34,483 nucleotides of DNA, from the NCBI GenBank assembly GCA_040508515.1, contig JBEVMS010000068.1, positions 1 to 34,483 of the forward strand. The letters are read 5' to 3'. Origin of the DNA: JBEVMS01 sp040508515. GTDB lineage: Bacteria > Pseudomonadota > Gammaproteobacteria > Xanthomonadales > Rhodanobacteraceae. The stretch's first letter is position 1. The number at the start of each line of letters is the position of its first letter. Below the pieces are notes generated by a model, which was not told the DNA's origin, did not search any database, and saw only the letters and a list, made by a program, of their open reading frames with translations. A program made the position numbers and the translations under genes. Of the stretch, positions 22,853 to 30,470 are shown piece by piece.

Positions 22853-23557
22853 TCAGCCGCGTGCAGGAATCGCCAGTCCGCGCTGTACCGCCGGCCGCGC
22901 CAGCGCGCGCTCAAGCCAGCCGGCGACGTTAACGTAACGATCAAACGCGACCACTTCACGCGCTTCATAAAAGGTGATCAGATTGTTCATCCAACCCACC
23001 GTAGCGATATCGGCGATCGAATAATCCTCACCCATGATCCAGCGACGGCCGTCCAGACGTCCATCAAGAACGCCCAGGAGACGCTTGGATTCATCCACGT
23101 AACGCTGCCATGGGCGCTTGTCTTCGATTTCCTTGCCGGCGAACTTGTTGAAGTAGCCGAGCTGCCCGAACATCGGCCCGATCGAGGCCACTTGAAAAAG
23201 CAACCACTGGATCGTCTCCCAGCGTTGCACCGGATCGCTGGCGATAAAGCGTCCGCTTTTGTCCGCTAGGTAAAGCAGTATCGCGCCGGACTCGAATAGC
23301 CCCAGCGGCACGCCACCCGGACCGTTGGGATCGATGATCGCGGGAATCTTGCCGTTGGGGTTCAACGACAGGAACGCTGGCGTATGGCTTTCACCGTGGC
23401 CGATATCGACCAGATGCGCCTCATACGGCAGGCCGGTTTCCTCCAGCATGATCGACACCTTCACCCCGTTGGGCGTGTTGAGCGAATACAACTGGAGGCG
23501 CTCCGGGAACTGCGCCGGCCAACGCGCAGCGATCGGGAGGGCGGCAAGATCGGACAT
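22853..23557 (-). CDS. Nu-class glutathione S-transferase (YghU/YfcG-like)
   Basis: A 234-residue cytosolic glutathione-dependent disulfide reductase or peroxidase of the nu class. It has the hallmark TPNG (28-31) in place of the usual tyrosine or serine site, which E. coli YfcG and YghU use to bind glutathione or glutathione disulfide. The thioredoxin-like N-terminal domain continues with NPNGKIPAI (about 66-74) and the gamma-glutamyl site ESGAILLYLADKSG (89 onward). The C-terminal helical domain has WLLFQ..GPMFGQLGYFNKFAGK and the N-capping MGEDYSIADIA. The ATG at 23557 has AGGA upstream. It is separated from aqpZ by 231 bases on the same strand. Confidence 0.92.
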   Translation of the reverse strand: MSDLAALPIAARWPAQFPERLQLYSLNTPNGVKVSIMLEETGLPYEAHLVDIGHGESHTPAFLSLNPNGKIPAIIDPNGPGGVPLGLFESGAILLYLADKSGRFIASDPVQRWETIQWLLFQVASIGPMFGQLGYFNKFAGKEIEDKRPWQRYVDESKRLLGVLDGRLDGRRWIMGEDYSIADIATVGWMNNLITFYEAREVVAFDRYVNVAGWLERALARPAVQRGLAIPARG

Positions 23558-23701
23558 GGGTTGTTCCTGTGGGAAGCGGTTCTCCAAAGTAGGCGGTTGG
23601 TTCCAGCACTTCAATCCCCGCCGCTGAATACCGCATCCCTCGACAGAAATTCACTCCGCCGGTGGTAGCGTGGACCCACTGCCAACGCTCGGACAAAAGC
23701 C

Positions 23702-24358
23702 ATGCGCATGCTTATCACCGGCGCCACCGGATTGGTCGGTCAGGGTGTCATGCAAGAATGCTTCAACGCCAGCGACGTCAGCGCGGTGGTGGCGCTGGGA
23801 CGCCGGCCCAGCGGCAAGTCACACGCCAAGCTCAGCGAGTTGATCTGCGCCGACTTCAGCCAACTGGACGCGATCGAAGATCAACTGCAAGGTTTCGACG
23901 CTTGCCTTTACTGCGCAGGCGCACCGCCGATCGGCACCGCCGAAGCCATCTATCGGCAGGTGACGCTAGGGCTGACCACGCATGTGGCCGCGGTGTTGGC
24001 GCGCCACAATCCCCACATCCTCTTCCTCTACATTTCCGGCGCGCACTCCGATCCCACCAGCCGGATCATGCCATTGCGCATCAAGGGCGAAACCGAGCGC
24101 GCGCTGCAGGCGCTGCCGCTGCGCAGCGTGATGCTACGCACCGGCGGCATCCAGCCGGTGGGCGACGTGCATTCGCCACATCCCAAGATGGAGAGCATGT
24201 ATCGCCTGGTCGGTCCGCTGATGGGCCTGGGCGTCACGCTGATGCCGGGCCTGATGACATCCACCGACCGCGTGGGCCGGGCCATGCTGGCGCTGGCGCG
24301 CCAGGACAATCCACCGCCCGTAGTGGAGAACGCGGAAATCAATCGGTTGGGCGATTAA
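23702..24358 (+). CDS. NAD(P)-binding Rossmann-fold protein (atypical SDR, epimerase-like)
   Basis: A 218-residue cytosolic protein with the nucleotide-binding motif TGATGLVGQG (6-15) after the first strand. LGRRP follows strand 2, a position that suggests NADP preference. DACLYCAGAPP is the strand-4 region and YISGAHSDP the strand-5 region. The short-chain dehydrogenase catalytic Tyr-x3-Lys is not recognisable: the corresponding segment reads PLRIKGETERAL, with K present but the tyrosine lacking. This fits NAD(P)H-binding regulatory or atypical SDR relatives. It starts at ATG 23702, 144 bases from the divergent GST gene. The role is unknown. Confidence 0.75.
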   Translation: MRMLITGATGLVGQGVMQECFNASDVSAVVALGRRPSGKSHAKLSELICADFSQLDAIEDQLQGFDACLYCAGAPPIGTAEAIYRQVTLGLTTHVAAVLARHNPHILFLYISGAHSDPTSRIMPLRIKGETERALQALPLRSVMLRTGGIQPVGDVHSPHPKMESMYRLVGPLMGLGVTLMPGLMTSTDRVGRAMLALARQDNPPPVVENAEINRLGD

Positions 24359-24535
24359 CGCACCGCCGCAAGGCGCGTGCGCCCCGTCTCGGCGCGCCCT
24401 ATCGCATGGACATCTCGACGCCGCCGCGGGTGACCCAGTGCCGCCGTGCTCGAAAATCTGCCGCCAAACGCATCGTTTTAGAATGCGCACCTCGCCCCCA
24501 TTTAGGTGGCTATCCCCATCGTCAGGAGTCGTCCC

Positions 24536-25045
24536 ATGAGCACATCCACTGAACGCGCGGTACTTGCCGGCGGCTGTTTTTGGGGCATGCAGGATCTGAT
24601 CCGCCGCCAGCCCGGCGTGCTTTCCACCCGCGTGGGTTATTCCGGCGGCGACGTGCCACATGCCACCTACCGCAACCACGGCACGCACGCCGAGGCGATC
24701 GAGATCATCTTCGATCCCGCGCTCACCAGTTATCGCAGCGTGCTGGAATTTTTCGTCCAGATCCACGACCCGACCACGCGCAATCGCCAGGGCAACGACC
24801 TGGGTGCCAGCTACCGCTCGGCGATCTACTACACCAGCGACGAGCAACGACGCGTCGCCGAAGACACCATCGCCGACGTTAACGCCTCCGGCCTGTGGCC
24901 GGGCAAAGTGGTCACTGAACTGGCCCCGGCCGGCGACTTCTGGGAAGCCGAACCGGAGCACCAGGATTATCTGCAGCGCATCCCCAACGGCTACACCTGC
25001 CACTTCATCCGACCGGATTGGACGTTGCCGCGCCGCGCCGGCTGA
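24536..25045 (+). CDS. msrA: Cytosolic peptide-methionine (S)-S-oxide reductase MsrA
   Basis: A 169-residue enzyme with no signal peptide, so it acts in the cytosol. The catalytic motif is GGCFWGMQD (C14). TRVGYSGGD, HAEAIEIIFDP, the DPTTRNRQGNDLGASYRS block and EHQDYLQR follow. A second cysteine near the C-terminus (GYTCHF, C155) could resolve the disulfide for thioredoxin recycling, unlike the exported paralogue at 13725. The two MsrA copies share only the family core and are not a recent duplication. ATG 24536 has AGGAG 7 bases upstream; the in-frame ATG at 24506 lacks a site. Confidence 0.95.
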   Translation: MSTSTERAVLAGGCFWGMQDLIRRQPGVLSTRVGYSGGDVPHATYRNHGTHAEAIEIIFDPALTSYRSVLEFFVQIHDPTTRNRQGNDLGASYRSAIYYTSDEQRRVAEDTIADVNASGLWPGKVVTELAPAGDFWEAEPEHQDYLQRIPNGYTCHFIRPDWTLPRRAG

Positions 25046-25309
25046 TCTCCCCTGGCCGCGCAAGGCTCGAACCGCAAGCCAGTGCCATCCGCCGCTATGG
25101 TCTGGCACTTACATGCAGCAGTTCGTTGGGCGAGTTGATTGATGCTTGGCCCGAGCGCCGTGACGAAAGGGACTGAATAAGCTGCCCATTCGCACAGCGC
25201 GCGCGCCGCCAGGCGACAGGCATGCCTTGCGGCCCTTGCGGGCTGGCTGGCGACTTGCCCAGTATCGTCGCGCCAGGCGGCTTGCCGGCAACTGCATAAG
25301 GGGGTCTCC

Positions 25310-26398
25310 ATGTCGGTGTTTCAGATTCCGTTTCTCCGGCGCGCGGCGCTAACCAGTGCGCTCACCGCGTGCCTGCTGGCCAATCCCCTGTCGGCACGCG
25401 CCGATAGCTCCGACACATCGTCAACCAACGGCAAGACGTACACCTTGCTCGCCACACCCAAAACCGTCGCCTGGGGTAATTACGACGCGACCACACCGCC
25501 GGTGCTGCGCATCCAGTCCGGCGACAGTGTGATCTTCCACACGGTGCTCACCAACAGTCCCACCGGCCTGGAAAAGGCCGGCGTGGCGCCCGCCGACGTG
25601 GAGCCGTCGCTGCGCGACCTGTTCGCCAATGTGCCGGCCAAGGACCGCGGCCCGGGCGGCCATATCCTGACCGGCCCGGTGTATATCGAAGGCGCCGAGC
25701 CCGGCGACACGCTGGAGGTTCGGCTCAACAAGATCGATCTGGCCATTCCCTACGCCTACAACGCCTTCGGCTACGGCGCGGGTTTTCAGACCGATGACTT
25801 TCCCTATTCGCGCATCAAGATCATTCCGCTTGACCTGACCACCCGCATGGCGCATTTCGCGCCGGGCATCGATATTCCACTGCACCCGTTCTTCGGCAGC
25901 ATGGGCGTGGCGCCGCCGCCCGCCTTCGGTCGCTATAACAGCGCACCGCCGACCATCATCGGCGGCAACATGGACAATAAGGAACTGGTGCAAGGCAGCA
26001 GCGTCTTCTATCCGGTGTTCGTCCCCGGCGCGCTGTTCCAGGTCGGCGATGGCCATGCCGGCCAGGGCAACGGCGAAGTGGACATCACCGCGATGGAAAC
26101 CTCGCTGGTTGGCAACCTGCAATTCATCGTGCACAAGGGCGTCAAGACCGGTCCCTACCCGCGCGCCGAGACCCCGACCCATTTCATCAGCATGGGCTTC
26201 GACGATGACCTCACCGTGGCGACGCACAAGGCGGTCGCCGGGATGATCGACTTTCTGGTCGAGCACGAACACCTCAGCCGCGACGATGCCTACATGCTGA
26301 TCAGCGTGTCCGGCGACATCGACATCACCGAATTGGTCGATCACAACAAGGGCGTCCACGTGATGCTGCCCAAAGCCATCTTCGCCCACGGCGGGTAA
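25310..26398 (+). CDS. Exported acetamidase/formamidase family protein
   Basis: A 362-residue member of the FmdA_AmdA family, which hydrolyses small amides to ammonia and an acid. Family features visible are the N-terminal strand TVAWGNYDATTPPVLRIQSG, TGPVYIEGAEPGDTLEVR, the central GGNMDNKEL with its conserved Asn-Met-Asp, and VGDGHAGQGNGEVDITAMET with candidate His and Glu active-site residues. Unlike classical cytosolic formamidases, it begins with a signal peptide (about 1-32, ending LSARADS). It is therefore probably periplasmic, and the short amides it meets would come from outside. The ATG at 25310 has AGGGGG at good spacing. It is monocistronic. The true substrate is not readable. Confidence 0.85.
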   Translation: MSVFQIPFLRRAALTSALTACLLANPLSARADSSDTSSTNGKTYTLLATPKTVAWGNYDATTPPVLRIQSGDSVIFHTVLTNSPTGLEKAGVAPADVEPSLRDLFANVPAKDRGPGGHILTGPVYIEGAEPGDTLEVRLNKIDLAIPYAYNAFGYGAGFQTDDFPYSRIKIIPLDLTTRMAHFAPGIDIPLHPFFGSMGVAPPPAFGRYNSAPPTIIGGNMDNKELVQGSSVFYPVFVPGALFQVGDGHAGQGNGEVDITAMETSLVGNLQFIVHKGVKTGPYPRAETPTHFISMGFDDDLTVATHKAVAGMIDFLVEHEHLSRDDAYMLISVSGDIDITELVDHNKGVHVMLPKAIFAHGG

Positions 26399-26439
26399 AG
26401 CGTCACCAGCGCGCCGAGCATGAAAAACCCAGCGCGATT

Positions 26440-26530
26440 AAGGCCCTAGCCGCTCCGGCCGGGACTAGCCGGTCCGTTGACCCGCTCCCGGACTAGGACT
26501 AGCGTCCGGGTGGCCGGCAACCGGCCGGCC
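26440..26530 (+). promoter_or_regulatory. Cluster of GC-rich hairpins in the leader of the secreted-protein gene
   Basis: A perfect 7-bp hairpin is CCCGGAC (26487-26493) with GTCCGGG (26504-26510). It is followed at once by GGCCGG (26512-26517) with CCGGCC (26521-26526) around loop CAA. A further CCGGC/GCCGG pairing and repeated GACTAG words lie upstream (26458-26500). The cluster ends about 20 bases before the start codon region, so it may be a structured 5' leader or the terminator of the amidase gene. Confidence 0.45.
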
Positions 26531-26550
26531 ATCTGGTTGGGGATAACGTC

Positions 26551-26988
26551 ATGAAAAAGTACGCTCTGCTGTGCTTCGTGGCTTTTGGTCTGGCCTGTGC
26601 GGGCAGCGTCCATGCCCAGGATGCCAAGGTCTACAAAGATGGCCCGGTCACCGACGTCAGCTTTATCAAGATCAAGCCCGGACAATTCGACAACTACATG
26701 AAATGGCTGGACGGCCCCTGGAAAAAATTGATGGAAGCGCAAAAGCAGGCCGGCCTGATCACCGGCTATGCGGTGTACGGCACCCAGCCGCGCAATCCGC
26801 AGGAAGCCGATGTGATTTTGGCAGTCACCTTCCCCAACATGGCCGCGCTGGACAAGAGCGATGAGTCCGATGCCGTAGCCGCCAAGGTGATGGGTTCGAA
26901 CACTCAGCAGAACAAGGAAACCGTCGATCGCGGCGCCATGCGCGAAGTGTTGGGTAGCCAGTTGATGCGCGAGATGATTCTTAAGTAA
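26551..26988 (+). CDS. Small secreted protein with dimeric alpha/beta-barrel-like region, unknown function
   Basis: The product has 145 residues. Residues 1-22 are a clear signal peptide (MKKYALLCFVAFGLACAGS through VHA, then QD). The cysteine at 16 is not in a lipobox, so the mature protein is soluble and periplasmic. Residues 35-100 alternate strand and helix: VSFIKIKPGQFDNYMKWL, MEAQKQAGLITGYAVYGT, and ADVILAVTFPNMAALDK. This pattern is like ABM/EthD-type ferredoxin-fold dimers. The last 40 residues are helical and polar. GGGGA precedes ATG 26551. A structured leader lies just upstream. No partner gene is adjacent. Confidence 0.75.
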   Translation: MKKYALLCFVAFGLACAGSVHAQDAKVYKDGPVTDVSFIKIKPGQFDNYMKWLDGPWKKLMEAQKQAGLITGYAVYGTQPRNPQEADVILAVTFPNMAALDKSDESDAVAAKVMGSNTQQNKETVDRGAMREVLGSQLMREMILK

Positions 26989-27193
26989 GCGCCCGCTTCC
27001 CTGCATGGCACGTGGCAGTACATGTCCCACCCGGTGGCCGCCCAAAGCATGACGACAAACGCAAAAACGATATCGCGCAGGCGCAATGCCCGCGCGAAAT
27101 CGAAGATTCAACCCGTTACTTTCCCTGGCCCCATCGCACCCATCCACTTATCCTCGCGCCATGCAACGTCATGCCGGCAATCACTCGCCGTAC

Positions 27194-27655
27194 TCAGCTG
27201 GAGTGATCGAGAATGATCTTCCAACCCTGCGCAGTCTTCTCCCACAGCAGCGAATAGACGCCGTCGTCCTGCGCCACTTCGCCATGCGTTTGGCGGTCCA
27301 AATGGAAATGGCCGGTGACGGAGGCATAGCGCACCGTCCCGTCGGCGCCCGGTAGCAGGCGCACCTCCACCTGCGAGAATGTCAGCTTGCCCATCTGCGC
27401 CTGGCCGGCGTAATGCTGCTTGTAGTTGGCCAGGATCGCGCGGTAACCCTTGCGCACCGTGCTGCCGACAAAGGTGGTGTCCGGCGCGTCCTTGTAACCG
27501 TGCATAAAGGTATCGACGTCGCCACGATTCCACGCCACCTGCTGCGCGTCCATCACCTGACGAATCGCGGCCACGTCCGACTCGGCCGCTCGTGCCGTGA
27601 ACCCGAACAACGCCAATAGCAAGGACAAGGCCGCGCCCGCAACGCTTCTGTGCAT
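27194..27655 (-). CDS. Exported NTF2-like protein (DUF4440/SnoaL-type)
   Basis: The product has 153 residues. Residues 1-23 form a signal peptide (VAGAALSLLLALFGFTARAAE). The rest matches small NTF2-fold proteins: VAAIRQVMDAQQVAWNRGDVDTFMHGY, then FVGSTVRKGYRAILANY, two strands RYASVTGHFHL and DGVYSLLWEKTAQGWKIILDHSS as the C-terminal sheet. Such domains bind small hydrophobic ligands or act as SnoaL-type enzymes, but no catalytic set can be assigned. The ATG at 27655 has GGGGA about 8 bases upstream; a TTG at 27667 in frame abuts that site and is rejected. It converges on the secreted-protein gene. Confidence 0.82.
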   Translation of the reverse strand: MHRSVAGAALSLLLALFGFTARAAESDVAAIRQVMDAQQVAWNRGDVDTFMHGYKDAPDTTFVGSTVRKGYRAILANYKQHYAGQAQMGKLTFSQVEVRLLPGADGTVRYASVTGHFHLDRQTHGEVAQDDGVYSLLWEKTAQGWKIILDHSS

Positions 27656-27846
27656 CTCATTCCCCAACTGGTGAAGTAATCAAAGACTAACCGTACGTCC
27701 ACTCCAATGGGATGCGTTGGGTTGGTGATCTTGACCTAATACCCATCCGGATTTCGCACACCGCCCTGTACGCCCAGCACATACGGCCTGGCGCCGCACC
27801 AACTAATCTGGCGTTTCCGCCATCAAGGCTCACGCCAAGGATCGAC

Positions 27847-28971
27847 ATGCACAATCGCCGCCATTTCCTTAAAGCATTGGGTCTGCTCGCCGCTGCACCC
27901 ATGCTCAATGCACAAGGTGCCGCGAGTAAGGACGCAAGTTCCGTGCAGCGCCTCTATCGCGATGCCACTGTGATCGACGGCAATCTGGTGATCGACTTCG
28001 ATGAGCAGGGCTTGTCGGCGGACGCGATCGCCGCCATTCGACGTTCGGGTCTGACCGCCTTCAAGAACTCTATTGCTGGCGCTCAGGGCAGCTACACCGA
28101 TGCGCTGCAGGAGATCAAGGATCTGCTCGGCTTGATCGCCCACCATCCCGACCTCTTGATGCAGATCCAAAGCGCCGACGACCTCACGCTAGCCAAGCGC
28201 AGCGGCCGCACCGGAATCATCTTTTCATTCGAGGCCTCAAGCGTGCTCGAAGGCAAGCTCGAACGCATCGAAGAGTTCAGCGGGCACGGCGTACGCGTCA
28301 TGCAGCTCTGCTACAACCTGCCCAGCCCGTTCGCCTCGGGCGTGCTGTCGCCGCAGCCATCCAGCGGGCTGACTGCGCTCGGCCGCGAAGCTGTAGCACG
28401 CATGAATGCGCTCGGCGTATCCATCGACCTGAGCCATGCGGACGCGAAGTCCAGCTTGGACGCGATACGCGTTTCCAAGCGACCCGTGCTCATCACTCAT
28501 GCGGGCTGTCGCGCCGTCTATGCGCATCCGCGCAACAAAGCCGACCAGGAATTACGTGCCGTGGCGCAGAGCGGAGGGGTGGTGGGCATCTACGACCTGC
28601 CCTATTTGAGCGCGGGACCGGCGCAGCAAGACCTCTCTATCTACCTTGCACATCTGACCCACGCGCTGACCGTCTGCGGTGAGGATCACGTCGGCATCGG
28701 CAGCGATAGCATCCTCACCGGATTTGACACATCGCCCGCCTCGATGGCCTCCTACCTTCAGACGGTCGCCGCGCGAAAAGCTGCCGGTATCGGCGCCCCC
28801 GGCGAAGAACGCCCGCCCTACGTGGTAGGGCTCAACCGCTCCGACCGCTGCGAGGTCATCGCGAATGGACTACTCGGCAAGGGCTATCCGCCGAGTGTCG
28901 TCGACAAGGTGCTGGGCGCCAATTTCGCCCGCGGCTTCCGCGAGACATGGACGTCCAGCGGCGCGGCGTGA
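27847..28971 (+). CDS. Tat-exported M19 membrane dipeptidase homologue with altered metal site
   Basis: A 374-residue protein of the renal dipeptidase (M19) family, TIM-barrel metallohydrolases that split dipeptides. The N-terminus NRRHFLKALGLLAAAP is an excellent twin-arginine signal, so it is exported folded. Later metal positions are kept: E129 (FSFEAS), H197 (DLSHAD), H218 (LITHAG) and D287 (GIGSDS). The first metal motif, usually H-x-D in a DGHxD context, reads DGNLV here, giving N46 and V48. The classical binuclear zinc centre is therefore incomplete and activity may differ or be lost. The start at ATG 27847 follows AAGGA by 6 bases. It is monocistronic, closed by a hairpin at 29127. 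Confidence 0.85.
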   Translation: MHNRRHFLKALGLLAAAPMLNAQGAASKDASSVQRLYRDATVIDGNLVIDFDEQGLSADAIAAIRRSGLTAFKNSIAGAQGSYTDALQEIKDLLGLIAHHPDLLMQIQSADDLTLAKRSGRTGIIFSFEASSVLEGKLERIEEFSGHGVRVMQLCYNLPSPFASGVLSPQPSSGLTALGREAVARMNALGVSIDLSHADAKSSLDAIRVSKRPVLITHAGCRAVYAHPRNKADQELRAVAQSGGVVGIYDLPYLSAGPAQQDLSIYLAHLTHALTVCGEDHVGIGSDSILTGFDTSPASMASYLQTVAARKAAGIGAPGEERPPYVVGLNRSDRCEVIANGLLGKGYPPSVVDKVLGANFARGFRETWTSSGAA

Positions 28972-29126
28972 ATTTCGATCGACACAGGAAGCGCGACCGG
29001 CAAGTTCCTGACCCGAGGCCTGCCCCGCGACGATGGACCCAGCGTCCATCCAAGCTAACCGCTGACATCGACTCAGACCTGATCACTTGCCGCAATTGGA
29101 TCGCTGCGGCATCCACCGACGTCGCG

Positions 29127-29156
29127 GCGGGCATGCTAGACACAAGGCATGCCCGC
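29127..29156. terminator. Bidirectional hairpin between dipeptidase and SRPBCC genes
   Basis: GCGGGCATGC (29127-29136) pairs perfectly with GCATGCCCGC (29147-29156) around a 10-base loop. It lies between two convergent genes, 155 bases after one stop and 40 bases from the other. It is strong but lacks a T-run, so rho-independent activity is uncertain. Confidence 0.5.
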
Positions 29157-29195
29157 GAGGAAAGAGACGCAGAGGGCCGGCGCTAGCGGAACGGC

Positions 29196-29642
29196 TCAGG
29201 TGCCGTCCGGCACGTCCGCCTCGACCAGTTGGGCCAGCAGCGTCAGGGATTCCTGCCAGCCCAGATAGCACGCTTCCACCGGGATCATGTCGGGGATGCC
29301 TTCCTGTACCACGTGCAGCTCGGTGCCGCAGGACACCTTGGTCAAGGTGACGGTGGTGATCATCTCGCCGGGCAAGCCCGGATCGTCGAAGCGATCGGTA
29401 TAACGCAGCCGTTCGCCCGGCTGGAGTTCGAGGTAGGTACCGCCGAAGCTGTGACTGTGGCCGCTGCTGAAATTGATGAATGCCATGTGGTAGCTGCCGC
29501 CCACGCGCACATCCATATGCTCAATGCGACAGGTAAATCCGTGCGGTGGAAGCCACTTCACCATCGCATCGGGATCGATGAACGCCTTGTAGAGTTTCTC
29601 AGGCGTGCTGCGCAGTACACGGTGCAATCGGACGGTACTCAT
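29196..29642 (-). CDS. SRPBCC/AHSA1 domain protein
   Basis: A 148-residue cytosolic START-like (Bet v 1 fold) protein of the AHSA1 branch. The N-terminal strand LHRVLRSTPEKLYKAFIDPDAMVKWLPP is the hallmark. DVRVGGSYHMAF, YLELQPGERLRYTDRF, VTVTL and the C-terminal helix LGWQESLTLLAQLVE follow. Proteins of this branch bind hydrophobic ligands in a large cavity; most bacterial members have no known ligand, and many pair with an ArsR-type regulator, which is not present here. A GGGGA lies 11-15 bases before ATG 29642. The gene is divergent from msrB across a 295-base region. Confidence 0.9.
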   Translation of the reverse strand: MSTVRLHRVLRSTPEKLYKAFIDPDAMVKWLPPHGFTCRIEHMDVRVGGSYHMAFINFSSGHSHSFGGTYLELQPGERLRYTDRFDDPGLPGEMITTVTLTKVSCGTELHVVQEGIPDMIPVEACYLGWQESLTLLAQLVEADVPDGT

Positions 29643-29770
29643 GGCGTTTTCCCCGTTGCATGGAGGGATGGCGAATCATGTTGTACTTCGGCCAAGCGCC
29701 GCGACATCCCACGAGGCTGTCGCGTTTGGCCATAGGCGTCCCAGTCTGTAGAGGATATTGCCATGACCGG

Positions 29771-29786
29771 CCACGCGCATGCGTGG
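29771..29786. repeat. Inverted repeat in the SRPBCC/msrB divergent region
   Basis: CCACGC and GCGTGG with loop GCAT form a 6-bp stem midway between the two divergent starts. It could be an operator for either gene. No promoter pair could be fixed around it. Confidence 0.3.
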
Positions 29787-29937
29787 CGCGGAATGAAGGC
29801 AGGATTCCTGACGTGGCGGCGCAGGAGCCAAGGTCATATATGCCAGGTTGGCGCGCCTGCTTGGAACATCGGCGACCGGCCCCATGTCGCCCTGAACATC
29901 TCACCCGATCCCACTCCCGATGCCACCCGAGGCCACC

Positions 29938-30390
29938 ATGTCCAAGTACAGCAAAACGCCCGAAGCCGTCGCCCGCCTCACCCCCGAGCAATACCGGGTG
30001 ACTCAGCAGAACGGCACCGAGCGTCCGTTCCACAACGCCTTCCACGACAGCAAAGCACCCGGCCTCTACGTCGACGTGGTGTCCGGCGAGCCGCTATTCA
30101 CCTCGCTGGACAAATTCGACAGCGGCTGCGGCTGGCCCAGCTTCACCCGTCCGCTGGAGTCCGACAACGTGCTGGAGAAGCACGACAACAGCCACGGCAT
30201 GACCCGCATCGAAGTGCGCTCCAGCCACGGCGACAGCCATCTCGGCCATGTCTTCCCCGATGGTCCGCGCGAAACCGGTGGCCTGCGCTACTGCATCAAC
30301 TCTGCATCGCTGCGTTTCATCCCGCTGGCCGAGTTGGAGGATGAAGGCTACGGCGAATACCGCGCGGTGTTTGATAGCGCTCACCCGTAA
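29938..30390 (+). CDS. msrB: Peptide-methionine (R)-S-oxide reductase MsrB, zinc-free type
   Basis: MsrB reduces the R epimer of methionine sulfoxide and so complements the two MsrA enzymes in the window. The 150-residue product has the catalytic cysteine in GLRYCINSASLRF (C119), the resolving cysteine in SGCGWPSF (C64), and the substrate-binding HLGHVFPDGP. The two CxxC zinc pairs seen in many MsrB proteins are absent: the positions read YVDVVSG and VRSSHGDS. It therefore belongs to the zinc-free class that recycles through C64. There is no signal peptide, so it is cytosolic. ATG 29938 has GAGG 5 bases upstream. It converges on the S9 peptidase across a strong terminator. Confidence 0.95.
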   Translation: MSKYSKTPEAVARLTPEQYRVTQQNGTERPFHNAFHDSKAPGLYVDVVSGEPLFTSLDKFDSGCGWPSFTRPLESDNVLEKHDNSHGMTRIEVRSSHGDSHLGHVFPDGPRETGGLRYCINSASLRFIPLAELEDEGYGEYRAVFDSAHP

Positions 30391-30422
30391 GACCCAGCCC
30401 CATCGACGCCCGTTGCGCTCGG

Positions 30423-30458
30423 CGACGCGCCCTTGCGGCCGTGCACAAGGGCGCGTCG
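30423..30458. terminator. Strong bidirectional terminator between msrB and S9 peptidase
   Basis: CGACGCGCCCTTG (30423-30435) pairs perfectly over 13 bp with CAAGGGCGCGTCG (30446-30458). Outer CGCTC/GAGCG and GCCCG/CGGGC pairings extend it, and CTTTACTT follows on the plus strand. It serves the convergent ends of both genes. Confidence 0.68.
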
Positions 30459-30470
30459 AGCGGCGGGCCT

